From the NCBI GenBank assembly GCA_011390755.1, contig JAABRU010000027.1:1-52037 (forward strand): a stretch of 52,037 nt of DNA, written 5' to 3'. Under the pieces are notes generated by a model. The model saw nothing but the letters and a program-made list of their open reading frames with translations. It made no database searches and was not told the origin of the DNA. Source of the stretch: Desulfobacteraceae bacterium. GTDB taxonomy: Bacteria; Desulfobacterota; Desulfobacteria; Desulfobacterales; Desulfococcaceae. Below are positions 43,515-51,623 of the stretch, piece by piece; within the stretch, counting starts at the first letter, position 1, and each line of letters opens with the position of its first letter. The position numbers and the translations under genes are program-made.

Positions 43515-43991
43515 AGGCAAAAGGTCCGGAGCGTATATTAAAACAGTACCGGAATTTATCAGATTCTGAAACTGTAAAAGACACAGAAGGCAGTGGGCCA
43601 AACCGCCTGATCCGAAATCCGGATTTCTCCCGCAGAGACAGGGCATGCCCTGTCTCTGCAGTTTGAATTTTCGGCACCGGGTCAAATCTGCTATACTTTT
43701 GCAATTTTTACAACAAACCGTGAAATACACGAATGAAACAAAAAAATATTTATAAAAACAATATGATAAAAAATTGATTTTGAATCTTCTGTATCATTCG
43801 TGCAATTCGTATCATTCGTGGCTAAAATAAAAAACAGATAGTTATAAAAAATGCGAAACTATAGAAATCTGTTGATCTGTCATGAAGAAACAGAACCTCT
43901 GTGTTCTCTGTGAAGGCTCTGTGTCCTCTGTGTCTGTAAAAATCAACAGGTTTGTCCCACTACCCAAACAGAATATACGAAAGGAGATCAT
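43515..43991. other. Gap with REP-like repeats
   Basis: Palindrome GCAGAGACAGGGCAT/ATGCCCTGTCTCTGC at about 43636-43664, and a CTCTGTGTTCTCTGTGAAGG-type repeat at about 43898-43937. No gene. Confidence 0.5.
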
Positions 43992-44777
43992 TTATTTCAC
44001 AGGCATAAACTGCCGTATCCATGAACCGAATCCCCTGGGGTTGCGGGTCTGAATGAGCACCCTTCCCGGCCCCCGGAAGCGGCAGACCAGCCCTTCCCCC
44101 GAAGTAAAAGAGGAAATCCAGCCCGATGAGGCTTTTTCAATATTATACTGCATGGTATCGGGCCAGGCTACCAGATGACAGTTGTCAATGATGATTTCTT
44201 CCCCTTTTGCCAGATCAATGGGATGGATGGAACCGTAGGAACTGACAAAGAGTGTACCCCGGCCGCTGGCCCGGAGAATAAAAAAGCCTTCGCCTGAAAA
44301 AAGCCCCTTGCCCAGATTCTGCATTTTGGTGGAAATCTGAATATCTTCGGAACCGGCAAAAAATCCGTCTTTCTGAAGAATATAGGAAGTGCTGCCGTCC
44401 ATGGGAATGTCCATGAGATCGCCGGGTATGGCCGGGGAAAGATAGACCTCTCCCGGCCCCTGCTGGGCATGAAGGGTCTGAAAGAAAAATTTTTCCCCGG
44501 AAAGCATCCGGCCCAGCCCTCCCAGCACACCGCCTTCCAGCTTCCCTTCCACGCTGATATTGGGACTCATGGCCACCATTGCGTCCGATTCGGCTTTTAT
44601 CCGCTCCCCGGCTTTCATATAAACCTTAAGCATGGTGAAAGCCCCCCGGTGCAGATATTCAAAATTCCGGTTCTGCCCGTGCGGAACTCCGGGAGAGGAG
44701 GGGGGAGCGGGTTCATTACTCTGTCCCCCGGTCTTTACCGCCAGTTCTTTTTTGTAGTCTGCAAACATATCGCCCAT
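43992..44777 (-). CDS. AIM24 / TIGR00266-family protein
   Basis: 261 residues. After a low-complexity N-terminal linker (GQSNEPAPPSSPGVP), a beta-helix-like domain typical of the AIM24 family runs with FTMLKVYMKAGERIKAESDA, GEGFFILRASGRGTLFVSSYG and a C-terminal SGEGLVCRFRGPGRVLIQTR. The family is widespread, with a mitochondrial inner-membrane organisation member in yeast; the bacterial role is unknown. AAGGAG precedes the ATG. It stands alone between repeat blocks. No membrane segment or catalytic motif. Confidence 0.88.
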   Translation of the reverse strand: MGDMFADYKKELAVKTGGQSNEPAPPSSPGVPHGQNRNFEYLHRGAFTMLKVYMKAGERIKAESDAMVAMSPNISVEGKLEGGVLGGLGRMLSGEKFFFQTLHAQQGPGEVYLSPAIPGDLMDIPMDGSTSYILQKDGFFAGSEDIQISTKMQNLGKGLFSGEGFFILRASGRGTLFVSSYGSIHPIDLAKGEEIIIDNCHLVAWPDTMQYNIEKASSGWISSFTSGEGLVCRFRGPGRVLIQTRNPRGFGSWIRQFMPVK

Positions 44778-44943
44778 TTTCGGTCTCCTTATTTGTGAAT
44801 CAGTTCATCGCGGACTCTCAGACAGTCAGGCCGGATATTGAACAGTCAGTTACCCGACTGCCCTCCCACAGTTCCTCCGCGTTGCGGTATCCCCCGCAGG
44901 GTTCCTCTGAACTGCTCGCTCAGGCATTCCTGCACTGTGTTAA

Positions 44944-45144
44944 CCCTACAACGTCACTTAGCCATGTCTCATAAAATTTGCGTATTCCAAAGGATTTTAT
45001 GAGATATAAATCTGTGCAGAACAGACTGACAGAAATGATTGCCGGATATAATCTCATAAATATGCTTTGTTACAGATTATTATCCTGTAATCAGTTCCGG
45101 ATTTGCCAAATTATTCCGGAATATGTCTAAGTGACGTTGTAGGG
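44944..45144. mobile_element. MITE-like element, family K, flanked by TTAA
   Basis: Terminal inverted repeats of 18 bp (CCCTACAACGTCACTTAG and its exact complement) with TTAA on each side (44940-44943, 45145-45148), a 4-bp YTAR-type target. Unlike the other families, this one occurs once in the window. AT-rich interior without a gene. Confidence 0.8.
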
Positions 45145-45158
45145 TTAAGGGACCCGGT

Positions 45159-45258
45159 AAGAAATAAATCCTCCGGAAATATCCTGCGGATAAACAGAAA
45201 CCGTGCATTCCGTCCCCTGATCAGATGAAACGGGGCAGTTATTTTTTGCTTGAGTGCC
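45159..45258. repeat. 100-bp repeat, inverted copy of 51941-52037
   Basis: Its reverse complement runs along the last 97 bases of the window with only scattered differences (for example AACTGCCCCGTTTCATCTGAT). The two face each other 6.7 kb apart. Confidence 0.75.
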
Positions 45259-45263
45259 TACTA

Positions 45264-45430
45264 AACCCAAATTGAGCGATTCTCAGACCCGAAGATGATT
45301 TCCGGCCGGAAATATCAGAGTCTGAGCGGTTTCCGGATTTCACCCGCCGGGTGAAAACTGCAAAACAGACAAAGTTCCGGTTATCAGACTTTCAACCGTA
45401 TTTTTTGAAAAAAACCGCTCCACTTAGGTT
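45264..45430. repeat. Inverted-repeat element, family F, copy 1
   Basis: Ends AACCCAAATTGAGCG and CGCTCCACTTAGGTT; interior GATTCTCAGACCCGAAGATG matches the copy at 50695-50857. Confidence 0.65.
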
Positions 45431-45563
45431 AAAGATGGAAAACTGTCTCTGCTTCTTCTTTTCAGTGATTCGGGGTTTTTCATACACCGAACTGAAGGTT
45501 TACAGAAAAGTAGCGGAAAAACTTTTGAGCATACGGTAATCAGGAGTTACGCAGTTGAATTTT

Positions 45564-45772
45564 GATGATCTCGTAAAAAGTCGGAAAATCAGGTTTTGAT
45601 ACACATAGGAGTTACGCAGTTGAAACATAAGCCACTGTTTTTATTGACTGTGATTTTTTGGCATACATAGTAAATTCAAATAGTTAAAATTCAACTGCGT
45701 AAGTCCTAACACATTCATCATCTGATTCTGCTGACAGCGATTTTCAAAAAGCTGACTTTTTACCGATTCATC
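45564..45772. mobile_element. Family B element, flanked by AATTTT, interrupted by C
   Basis: Ends GATGATCTCGTAAAAAGTC and GACTTTTTACCGATTCATC; AATTTT at 45558-45563 and 45773-45778. Confidence 0.85.
45606..45708. mobile_element. Innermost element C, flanked by ACACA
   Basis: 103 bp, ends TAGGAGTTACGCAGTTGAA and TTCAACTGCGTAAGTCCTA, flanked by ACACA (45601-45605, 45709-45713). Its ends match family A, so an A-type element inserted in a B that had inserted in an A. Confidence 0.8.
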
Positions 45773-45887
45773 AATTTTAACCCATTGATTTTTTTTATGG
45801 AAGCGAATATTGCACCCCACAAAATCAATTCTTTAAAAATCGGACACCTGAAAAAGCAACTGCATAACCACTTAATAATACTAAAAA

Positions 45888-46256
45888 TTAAAATTCATAT
45901 CCTCTTTTGATCCAATAATGCCAATCTTCTATGACCTGTTCTGTCTTTTTATCAATATCAATTCCTTCTATCTGAGACAGAGGCACAGCCAGTTTTCGGT
46001 TATTCCATTTGATATCTACAAAGATTTCTCTTTCACATTCCTCCGCCGGGGATATTCCCAACACTTCCACCTCATCATTCAGATCTAAAGGTGATTTTCT
46101 TCTTATCTGTGTGCATTTTGCCCTGAATGGAAAACTGCACTCATCTGAAACATAATAATACCAGCCTATTGAGCGTTCTTCACTGTCATATGCATCAACT
46201 ACGACTTCCATATCAATGCGATATTCACGCTCATTATTTTTTTCTGTTTTAGCCAT
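45888..46256 (-). CDS. CcbP-like calcium-binding protein
   Basis: 122-residue small acidic cytosolic protein. It resembles the CcbP family, first described in cyanobacteria: WYYYVSDECSFPFRAKC, RRKSPLDLNDEVEVLG, EECEREIFVDIKWNNRKLAV, and PLSQIEGID. Many Asp and Glu residues would bind calcium. The ATG at 46256 gives MAKTEKN; the longer frame adds 16 residues over repeat sequence. A weak GAG precedes the start. Nothing functional lies beside it. Confidence 0.8.
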   Translation of the reverse strand: MAKTEKNNEREYRIDMEVVVDAYDSEERSIGWYYYVSDECSFPFRAKCTQIRRKSPLDLNDEVEVLGISPAEECEREIFVDIKWNNRKLAVPLSQIEGIDIDKKTEQVIEDWHYWIKRGYEF

Positions 46257-46350
46257 ATTTATAAACTCATGCTGAAAATTATTCCCTGATAAGGGATCCG
46301 GCAAAAAATAAATCCTCTGAAACTGCCCTGCTGACGTAAGAAAAAACAGC

Positions 46351-46425
46351 GTGCCAAACTGAAAGTCCGGCAGTCTTTTTCCTGAATTGCTGCAGTATGC
46401 CAGACTGTAAGTCTGGCACTCCGCT
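46351..46425. repeat. GTGCCA...TGGCAC inverted repeat
   Basis: GTGCCAAACTGAAAGTCCGG and its imperfect complement ending GTCTGGCACTCC. Other copies at about 36066-36140 and 42214-42282. Confidence 0.55.
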
Positions 46426-46467
46426 GACCTTAACTCCGCAGTATTGGGGGGGATTTCCGGTTTAAAT

Positions 46468-46674
46468 TCAGGAACCTTCCGTTTTCAGAAAAACCTTGTG
46501 GTCTACCAGGGAAAGAGAATGGATGCGGGCTTTGAGAAATTTCTGCTCACCGAAGATATTCATCAGACTGATCCCGTCTTCCGTGGGCTCAACTGTATCC
46601 ACGGCCTCCATAATCAGCTTTTCCTGCGGACCTTCCGGCAAATCTTCTATCAGATATGCATTGGCTTCACACAT
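46468..46674 (-). CDS. cooT: CooT-family nickel-binding protein
   Basis: 68 residues starting MCEANAYLIED with Cys2, the nickel ligand of CooT, and with the small beta-fold pattern GISLMNIFGEQKFLKARI and SLVDHKVFLK. CooT delivers nickel to carbon monoxide dehydrogenase in Rhodospirillum; relatives occur in anaerobes using the Wood-Ljungdahl pathway, which fits metV nearby. Start chosen for AGAGGTG before the ATG; the start follows directly after the stop of the DUF3842 gene, so the pair is translationally linked. Confidence 0.88.
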   Translation of the reverse strand: MCEANAYLIEDLPEGPQEKLIMEAVDTVEPTEDGISLMNIFGEQKFLKARIHSLSLVDHKVFLKTEGS

Positions 46675-46675
46675 A

Positions 46676-47104
46676 TTACACCTCTTTTTCTGAAAAAAAG
46701 TGATTAAGATTTTCATGAATCAGGGCTTCAATCAGGTGCGGCAGCGGTGCCGGGGAAATCCCCACAATTTCGATGTTCTCCTGTGACAGGGGAACCAGAA
46801 GTTTCCGTGCCGGACTGACGGCCACGGCTTCCGCAATCCGCGGGCTGACTTCGCCCATCATGGCATGAACCATGATAATCCCGATAGGCCCGATAATGAC
46901 ATCGGCTTTGGGCGCTGTCTGCACAATGGCATTTTCACCGGAGGCTCCCCGGTTGGCCCTGGATTTGAGCATCTGGGCCGTGGCAATGGCATTGGTTCCC
47001 AAAGCCGTTATGTCTACAGTTTCTTCAAAAAACTCTTTCAGTTTCCGGATAATGGCGCTGCCGATGCCGCCGCCCTGTCCGTCAATTACACATATATGTT
47101 TCAT
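46676..47104 (-). CDS. DUF3842 family protein
   Basis: 142-residue protein of unknown function with an N-terminal nucleotide-binding-like loop (ICVIDGQGGGIGSAII) and FSEKEV at the end. DUF3842 members often neighbour CooT-type proteins in anaerobes. ATG at 47104 is six bases after the parB stop. The GQGGGIG loop suggests a Rossmann-like fold binding a nucleotide or cofactor. It lies between parB and cooT in one apparent operon. Confidence 0.85.
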   Translation of the reverse strand: MKHICVIDGQGGGIGSAIIRKLKEFFEETVDITALGTNAIATAQMLKSRANRGASGENAIVQTAPKADVIIGPIGIIMVHAMMGEVSPRIAEAVAVSPARKLLVPLSQENIEIVGISPAPLPHLIEALIHENLNHFFSEKEV

Positions 47105-47110
47105 TATTCA

Positions 47111-48034
47111 TCATTCATTTATATAATTTTCATTCAGCATTTTCAACAGACGGTCCAGATCATCATTGGTATAAAATTCAATTTCCAGACGGCCTTTCTC
47201 TCCTTTGCGCCGTATCTCAACCCTGGTGCCGAAATAACGGGACAGATTTTCGGCAATGCCCCTGAAATAAATTTCATCGGAATCCGGTTCCGGCGATACT
47301 GTTTCCTCTTCCGCCTTCTTTTTTTCTTCTTTCATGCGGTTGAGAATGCGTTCGCTTTCCCGCACAGACAGTCCTTTTTCCATGATAAGATGCCAGAGTT
47401 TTTTCTGCTGCAGGCTGCTGTCCGCTCCCAGCAGCACTTTGGCATGGCCCATGCTCAGGGAATTGTCCAGAAGGGATTCCTTTATTTCTTCGGGCAGATT
47501 CCGCAGACGCAGGAAATTGGCAATGGCCGGACGGCTCTTTCCCACACGCGCGGCCACCTGTTCCTGGGTCAGCCCGAATTCTTCCATCAGGCGGTGATAG
47601 GCTTCGGATTCTTCCAGCGGATTGAGATCTTCCCGCTGAATATTTTCCACAATGGACATTTCCAGCAGCTGTGCATCCGATACATCCTTAATGACAACAG
47701 CAATCTGCGTCAGTCCGGCCATTTTTGCGGCCCGCAGACGGCGTTCCCCTGCCACCAGTTCATATCCGCGGGTATCCCGGCGGACAATCAGGGGCTGGAT
47801 CAGCCCCTGTTCTTTGATGGAAAGACTTAATTCCGTCAAATCCTCTGTGGTAAACTGTCTTCTGGGCTGATAGGGATTGGGCTGAATTTCTGCGATACTG
47901 CACAGCCGGTATTCCCTGGCTTCTGTCTCCCGGCTGTCGGATAAAACCGGAGAGGATGCAGACACCGCGCCCGGTATCAGTGAACCCAGTCCTCTGCCCA
48001 GTGCTGTTTTTTTTCGTTTTCTGCTGTCCGGCAT
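47111..48034 (-). CDS. parB: Chromosome partitioning protein ParB
   Basis: 307-residue DNA-binding CTPase that loads at parS sites and spreads. The N-terminal box KKTALGRGLGSLIPG interacts with ParA. The CTP-binding domain has GLIQPLIVRR and GERRLRAA; a helix-turn-helix (LTQEQVAARVGKSRPAIANF) reads parS; a charged linker and a C-terminal dimer region (FYTNDDLDRLLKMLNE) follow. It is downstream of parA by six bases. No parS match (TGTTTCACGTGAAACA type) was found in the window, though I read by eye only. Confidence 0.95.
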   Translation of the reverse strand: MPDSRKRKKTALGRGLGSLIPGAVSASSPVLSDSRETEAREYRLCSIAEIQPNPYQPRRQFTTEDLTELSLSIKEQGLIQPLIVRRDTRGYELVAGERRLRAAKMAGLTQIAVVIKDVSDAQLLEMSIVENIQREDLNPLEESEAYHRLMEEFGLTQEQVAARVGKSRPAIANFLRLRNLPEEIKESLLDNSLSMGHAKVLLGADSSLQQKKLWHLIMEKGLSVRESERILNRMKEEKKKAEEETVSPEPDSDEIYFRGIAENLSRYFGTRVEIRRKGEKGRLEIEFYTNDDLDRLLKMLNENYINE

Positions 48035-48040
48035 ATTGAT

Positions 48041-48820
48041 TTACCTTTTGCGGATACGGATGACTTCTTTTGCCAGCATTTCATAACCTTTCGCGCCTGC
48101 GGAAGCCGGATCATAATACACAATGGGTTTTCCGAAACTGGGGGCCTCCCCCAGACGGACATTGCGGGGAATCACCGTTTTGAACACCCGCTCCCTGCCG
48201 TTAAAAAATTTTTTGGCATCCTCCACCACCTGGTTGGACAAATTGGTCCGCTGATCGAACATGGTCAGCAGAATTCCGCAGATTTCCAGATCCGGATTGA
48301 GACTGTTTTTGATCAGTTCACGGGTCTGCAGCAACTGGCCCAGACCTTCCAGGGCATAAAACTCACACTGCAGGGGAATCAGCAGGGAATCCGCGGCTGT
48401 CATGGCGTTGAGCGTAAGCAGACTCAGGGAGGGGGGGCAGTCCAGCAGAATATAGTCAAAACGCTCTCTGACCCGGGCCAGCAGATGTTTCAGTGCCTGC
48501 TCCCGTCCTGTTTCATTCATCATTTCCACTTCAAAACCGATGAGTTCCACGCGGGAGGGAATCATTTTCAGATTCTCGCTTTCACAATCTGCCAGCAGGT
48601 CTTCCGCTGCGGCATCACCGATCAGACCGTGATAAAGGGTTTTGTCCAGCGCGTTTTTATCAATCCCCATGCCGGTTGTGGCATTGGCCTGGGGGTCACA
48701 GTCCACCAGCAGGGTTTTTTTTCTGCTCAGGGCAAGCGCGGCGGCAAGATTCACAGCCGTTGTGGTTTTTCCCACCCCGCCCTTCTGATTGGCAATACAA
48801 ATTGTCTGTGTCATAATCAT
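48041..48820 (-). CDS. parA: Chromosome partitioning ATPase ParA (Soj)
   Basis: 259-residue deviant-Walker P-loop ATPase that drives origin segregation. Motifs: IANQKGGVGKTTTAVNLA (about 9-26), LVDCDPQANATTGMG and ILLDCPPSLSLLT. A normal length for the chromosomal (Soj) type with no N-terminal helix-turn-helix. An AGGATAA precedes the ATG at 48820; a second ATG two codons on is possible. Operon parA-parB-DUF3842-cooT. Confidence 0.95.
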   Translation of the reverse strand: MIMTQTICIANQKGGVGKTTTAVNLAAALALSRKKTLLVDCDPQANATTGMGIDKNALDKTLYHGLIGDAAAEDLLADCESENLKMIPSRVELIGFEVEMMNETGREQALKHLLARVRERFDYILLDCPPSLSLLTLNAMTAADSLLIPLQCEFYALEGLGQLLQTRELIKNSLNPDLEICGILLTMFDQRTNLSNQVVEDAKKFFNGRERVFKTVIPRNVRLGEAPSFGKPIVYYDPASAGAKGYEMLAKEVIRIRKR

Positions 48821-48981
48821 TTATCCTGATAAATTTTCATTTTCCCGGGTATGTATCACAAAAGAGCATCTCTGAAAAGATATTGATGATTTTTTATTGT
48901 TTGAATTTGCATCTGAAATGATTTAGATTAAAAGTACAGAACAGCAGCGGGAAAATTATCCTGTCAGAAAAAGGAGTATTT

Positions 48982-50394
48982 ATGAAAAATATATATAAAC
49001 GTATTTGTATTCTGTCGGCGGTCTTTTTCCTCTTCCACAGCATGTTTCCCCTTCCCCTGTCCGCCATTACCATTAAAGAGGAAGAAAACCTGGGATCGGA
49101 ATTTATGAAAACCGTCCGGGGACATTTCCGCTTTATTGAAGATCCCTTTATTGCGGAATATGTGGAAAAAATCGGGAATAAAATTCTGGCCCATATGCCG
49201 CCCCAGCCTTTCCCCTATCATTTCTATGTCATACGGCAGGATGTCTATAATGCCTTTGCCGGTCCCGGCGGCAATGTGTTCATTAACAGCGGGCTGATTT
49301 CGGCCATGGATTATGAAGATGAGCTGGCCGGTATTCTGGCCCATGAAATCAGTCATGTGGCGGCCCGGCATATTTCAGACAAAATCGAACGTTCTTCCAA
49401 AATCAATCTGGCCACCATGGCCGGTGTTGTGGCCGGAATTTTTCTGGGAATTGCCGGAGGCGGTGAGGCTGCACAGGCCCTGACAATGAGCTCCATGGCC
49501 GCGGGGCAGACCGCCTCTCTTGCCTACAGCCGTCAGGACGAAATGCAGGCCGATGAAATCGGCATTCAGTATCTGACAAAGGCCGGATACAGCGGGGAGG
49601 GAATGCTCAGCATTTTAAAAAAAATCAGGGAAAAAGACTGGTTCGGCACGGATCAGATTCCTTCCTATGTCATGACCCACCCGGCCATCAAAGACCGCAT
49701 TGCCTATCTGGACACCTGGATGGAGGCGCACAGGGAAAATCTGCAGAAGCAGGGAGCAAACGCATCGGAATTCATGCGTTTCCGCACCCGTATGATTGCC
49801 GCATACGGAGACAGCAGGCAGGCACTGCAGAAGATGAAAGCCGCCATGAAAAAAAATCCGGATGACCCCCTGGTTCACCACGGATACGGGATTGCCCTGG
49901 CCAGAAATGAAAATCCCAAAGAAGGGGCAGTATATATACGCAGGGCCCTGCAGAAACGTCCCTTTGATCCCCTTATCCTCAAAGATTTGGGAGAAATCTG
50001 TTTTATGGACGGGCAGTATGAAAATGCCTTGCAGGTACTGAAAAGCAGCAATGACATGAAACCGGAAGATCATGAAACCCTTTATCTGCTGGGCCGCTCG
50101 GCCATTGCACTGGGGCAGTACCGGGAGGGAATATCCTATCTGGAAAAAATGCAGAAAATCAAAGGGGAGGATACCCGGGCACTGTATTATATGGGAGAAG
50201 CCTGGGGCAGGGAAGGCAATATGGGAGAGGCCCATTATTATCTGGGAAAATACTACAGCAGGAGAAAGGATTTCAAAAATGCCTTCTTTCATTTCCGGCA
50301 GGTACTGAAACACTCGGAGGATCCGGCCCGTAAAGCAGAAGTGGAAAAAATGCTGACTTTTGTGCGTAAAGAAAAAATCAGAACGGAAAACTGA
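48982..50394 (+). CDS. Periplasmic M48 metallopeptidase with TPR repeats (BepA-like)
   Basis: 470-residue exported zinc protease and chaperone-like protein resembling BepA (YfgC), which assists outer-membrane protein assembly. Signal peptide (ILSAVFFLFHSMFPLPLSA), then the M48 domain with HEISH (H121, E122, H125) and the third ligand E187 in DEMQADE, then TPR repeats (about 260-460, ALARNENPKEGAVYIRRALQ; LLGRSAIALGQYREGISYLE). The start follows AAAGGAG. Zinc ligands are all present. Divergent from parA. Confidence 0.93.
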   Translation: MKNIYKRICILSAVFFLFHSMFPLPLSAITIKEEENLGSEFMKTVRGHFRFIEDPFIAEYVEKIGNKILAHMPPQPFPYHFYVIRQDVYNAFAGPGGNVFINSGLISAMDYEDELAGILAHEISHVAARHISDKIERSSKINLATMAGVVAGIFLGIAGGGEAAQALTMSSMAAGQTASLAYSRQDEMQADEIGIQYLTKAGYSGEGMLSILKKIREKDWFGTDQIPSYVMTHPAIKDRIAYLDTWMEAHRENLQKQGANASEFMRFRTRMIAAYGDSRQALQKMKAAMKKNPDDPLVHHGYGIALARNENPKEGAVYIRRALQKRPFDPLILKDLGEICFMDGQYENALQVLKSSNDMKPEDHETLYLLGRSAIALGQYREGISYLEKMQKIKGEDTRALYYMGEAWGREGNMGEAHYYLGKYYSRRKDFKNAFFHFRQVLKHSEDPARKAEVEKMLTFVRKEKIRTEN

Positions 50395-50670
50395 TCAAAG
50401 TCCCTTTTTTTTTTCCACAATACGGATGACTTATTACTCAAAAATGACACCTGTCTGATATTTAATCAGGTAGAATCAAATAAAATTAAATGGTTAAATA
50501 TAATACTTTTGTTCAGTAAAAAATGGCAACTTTATATTTTATCAGATTCAACTTATTGAAATTACAGATGTCAGGTTTCCAAAATGGCATCAGGGTGTCG
50601 TTTTTGAGTTATTAAGGTGCAGGGGCGTATTGCATACGCCCTGTAAGGCATCAGGGGGATACGGTTTTAT

Positions 50671-50962
50671 AGTGTTTAAGAAAACAGATTTGGGCCTGAA
50701 TTGAGCGATTCTCAGACCCGAAAATGATTTCCGGACCGAAATATCAGGGGATCATCGGTTTTCGGATTTTACCCCCCGGTTGAAAAGCGTAAAACAGGCA
50801 AAGTTACGGTTATCGGACATTCAACCGGTTTATCTGAAAAAAACCGCTCAATTCAGGTTGGGGTTTCATGCAGGTTGGGGTGAAAAACGAACCCCGGCAG
50901 ATTCAGGATGCCGGGGTTCACTGCGTTCACCCCGACCTGCCCAAAATAATTATCGTAAACAC
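50671..50962. repeat. Inverted-repeat element, family E, copy 3, with nested family F element
   Basis: Ends AGTGTTTAAGAAAACAG and ATTATCGTAAACAC. Inside are a family F element (50695-50857; ends CCTGAATTGAGCG and CGCTCAATTCAGG) and CAGGTTGGGGTGAAAAACGA hairpins. Confidence 0.6.
50695..50857. repeat. Inverted-repeat element, family F, copy 2
   Basis: 163 bp, ends CCTGAATTGAGCG and CGCTCAATTCAGG; interior follows the copy at 45264-45430. Confidence 0.65.
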
Positions 50963-50982
50963 GGCAGAAAGTGATGTACTAG

Positions 50983-51086
50983 TACACCAAGCCAGAAGTT
51001 CGTACACAGTTTTCCGGCCCTGCAAACCCTTTTAAATCAGGGCATCCGGTGTTTATAAACTGTGTACGTATTTACGCCGTGGTGTA
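50983..51086. mobile_element. MITE-like element, family N, flanked by CTAG
   Basis: 104 bp with ends TACACCAAGCC and CGTGGTGTA and an internal GTACACAGTTT/AAACTGTGTAC pair. CTAG on each side (50979-50982, 51087-51090) fits a 4-bp target duplication. The right CTAG supplies the stop codon of the stress-protein gene. Confidence 0.78.
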
Positions 51087-51623
51087 CTAGGTCAATGCCC
51101 CTGCTCCGCTGCTGTATGGCGGAACCACCATAACGGGAATTTTTGATTTTCGTAATACCCCTTTGATTGTTGCACCGATAGAATTGTCTTTCAGAAATCC
51201 CTTCCGCGCCCCCATGACAATGAGATCCGCATGGTATTCTTTTGCTTTTTTCAAAATATTATCAATTATCTCCCCGTCACATACCACAATTTCACGGGAC
51301 TGGTATCCGCAGGAATCATCATCAATTCCCACATCAGTGCAAAACTGCTCCAGGGCGGAACGGATGAGTTTGCTGGTTGATTTTTTCCCGATCAGCGTAT
51401 TGCGGGCCTCATCTATATGAAATTTTTCTATTTCTTTCCATTTTTCTTTTCCCAGCATCCCCTGAAGACGGCTTTCCGCGTAATCGGGTATTTTTTCGAT
51501 CACATGAAGCAGCACAATGGTGGCCTGATAACGGGTGACCACAGATGCTGCAAAATCAAAAGCCGGTTTGCAGTTTTCCGAAAGGTTTGTGGCAAACACA
51601 ATGGATTTTATGTTTCTGAACAT
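51087..51623 (-). CDS. Universal stress protein (UspA family)
   Basis: 178-residue cytosolic protein with SIVFATNLSENCKPAFDFAA, IVLLHVIE and a C-terminal ATP-site-like region ADLIVMGARKGFLKDNSIGA followed by LRKSKIPVMVVPP. The glycine spacing (GARKG instead of G-2X-G) differs by one residue from the ATP-binding consensus, so ATP binding is uncertain. There is a longer insert after the first helix than in the minimal family. AGGAAAA precedes the start. Its TAG stop codon lies in the CTAG target duplication of the neighbouring element, so the C-terminal tail SSGAGALT may not be ancestral. Confidence 0.88.
   Translation of the reverse strand: MFRNIKSIVFATNLSENCKPAFDFAASVVTRYQATIVLLHVIEKIPDYAESRLQGMLGKEKWKEIEKFHIDEARNTLIGKKSTSKLIRSALEQFCTDVGIDDDSCGYQSREIVVCDGEIIDNILKKAKEYHADLIVMGARKGFLKDNSIGATIKGVLRKSKIPVMVVPPYSSGAGALT

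Larger units (their letters stand above)
45542..45868. repeat. Three-deep nested element: A containing B containing C
   Basis: Outer family A (AGGAGTTACGCAGTT to AACTGCATAAC) interrupted at AATTTT by family B (45564-45772), which is itself interrupted at ACACA by element C (45606-45708). The uninterrupted A (4742-4850) and B (38791-38894) copies support both steps. Confidence 0.85.
50395..51086. other. Repeat-filled gap between the BepA-like and stress-protein genes
   Basis: No gene. It contains a GCGTATTGCATACGC palindrome near 50632-50650, a family E element with a nested family F element, an AACCCCGGCA/TGCCGGGGTT hairpin (about 50888-50920) and a family N element. Confidence 0.6.
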
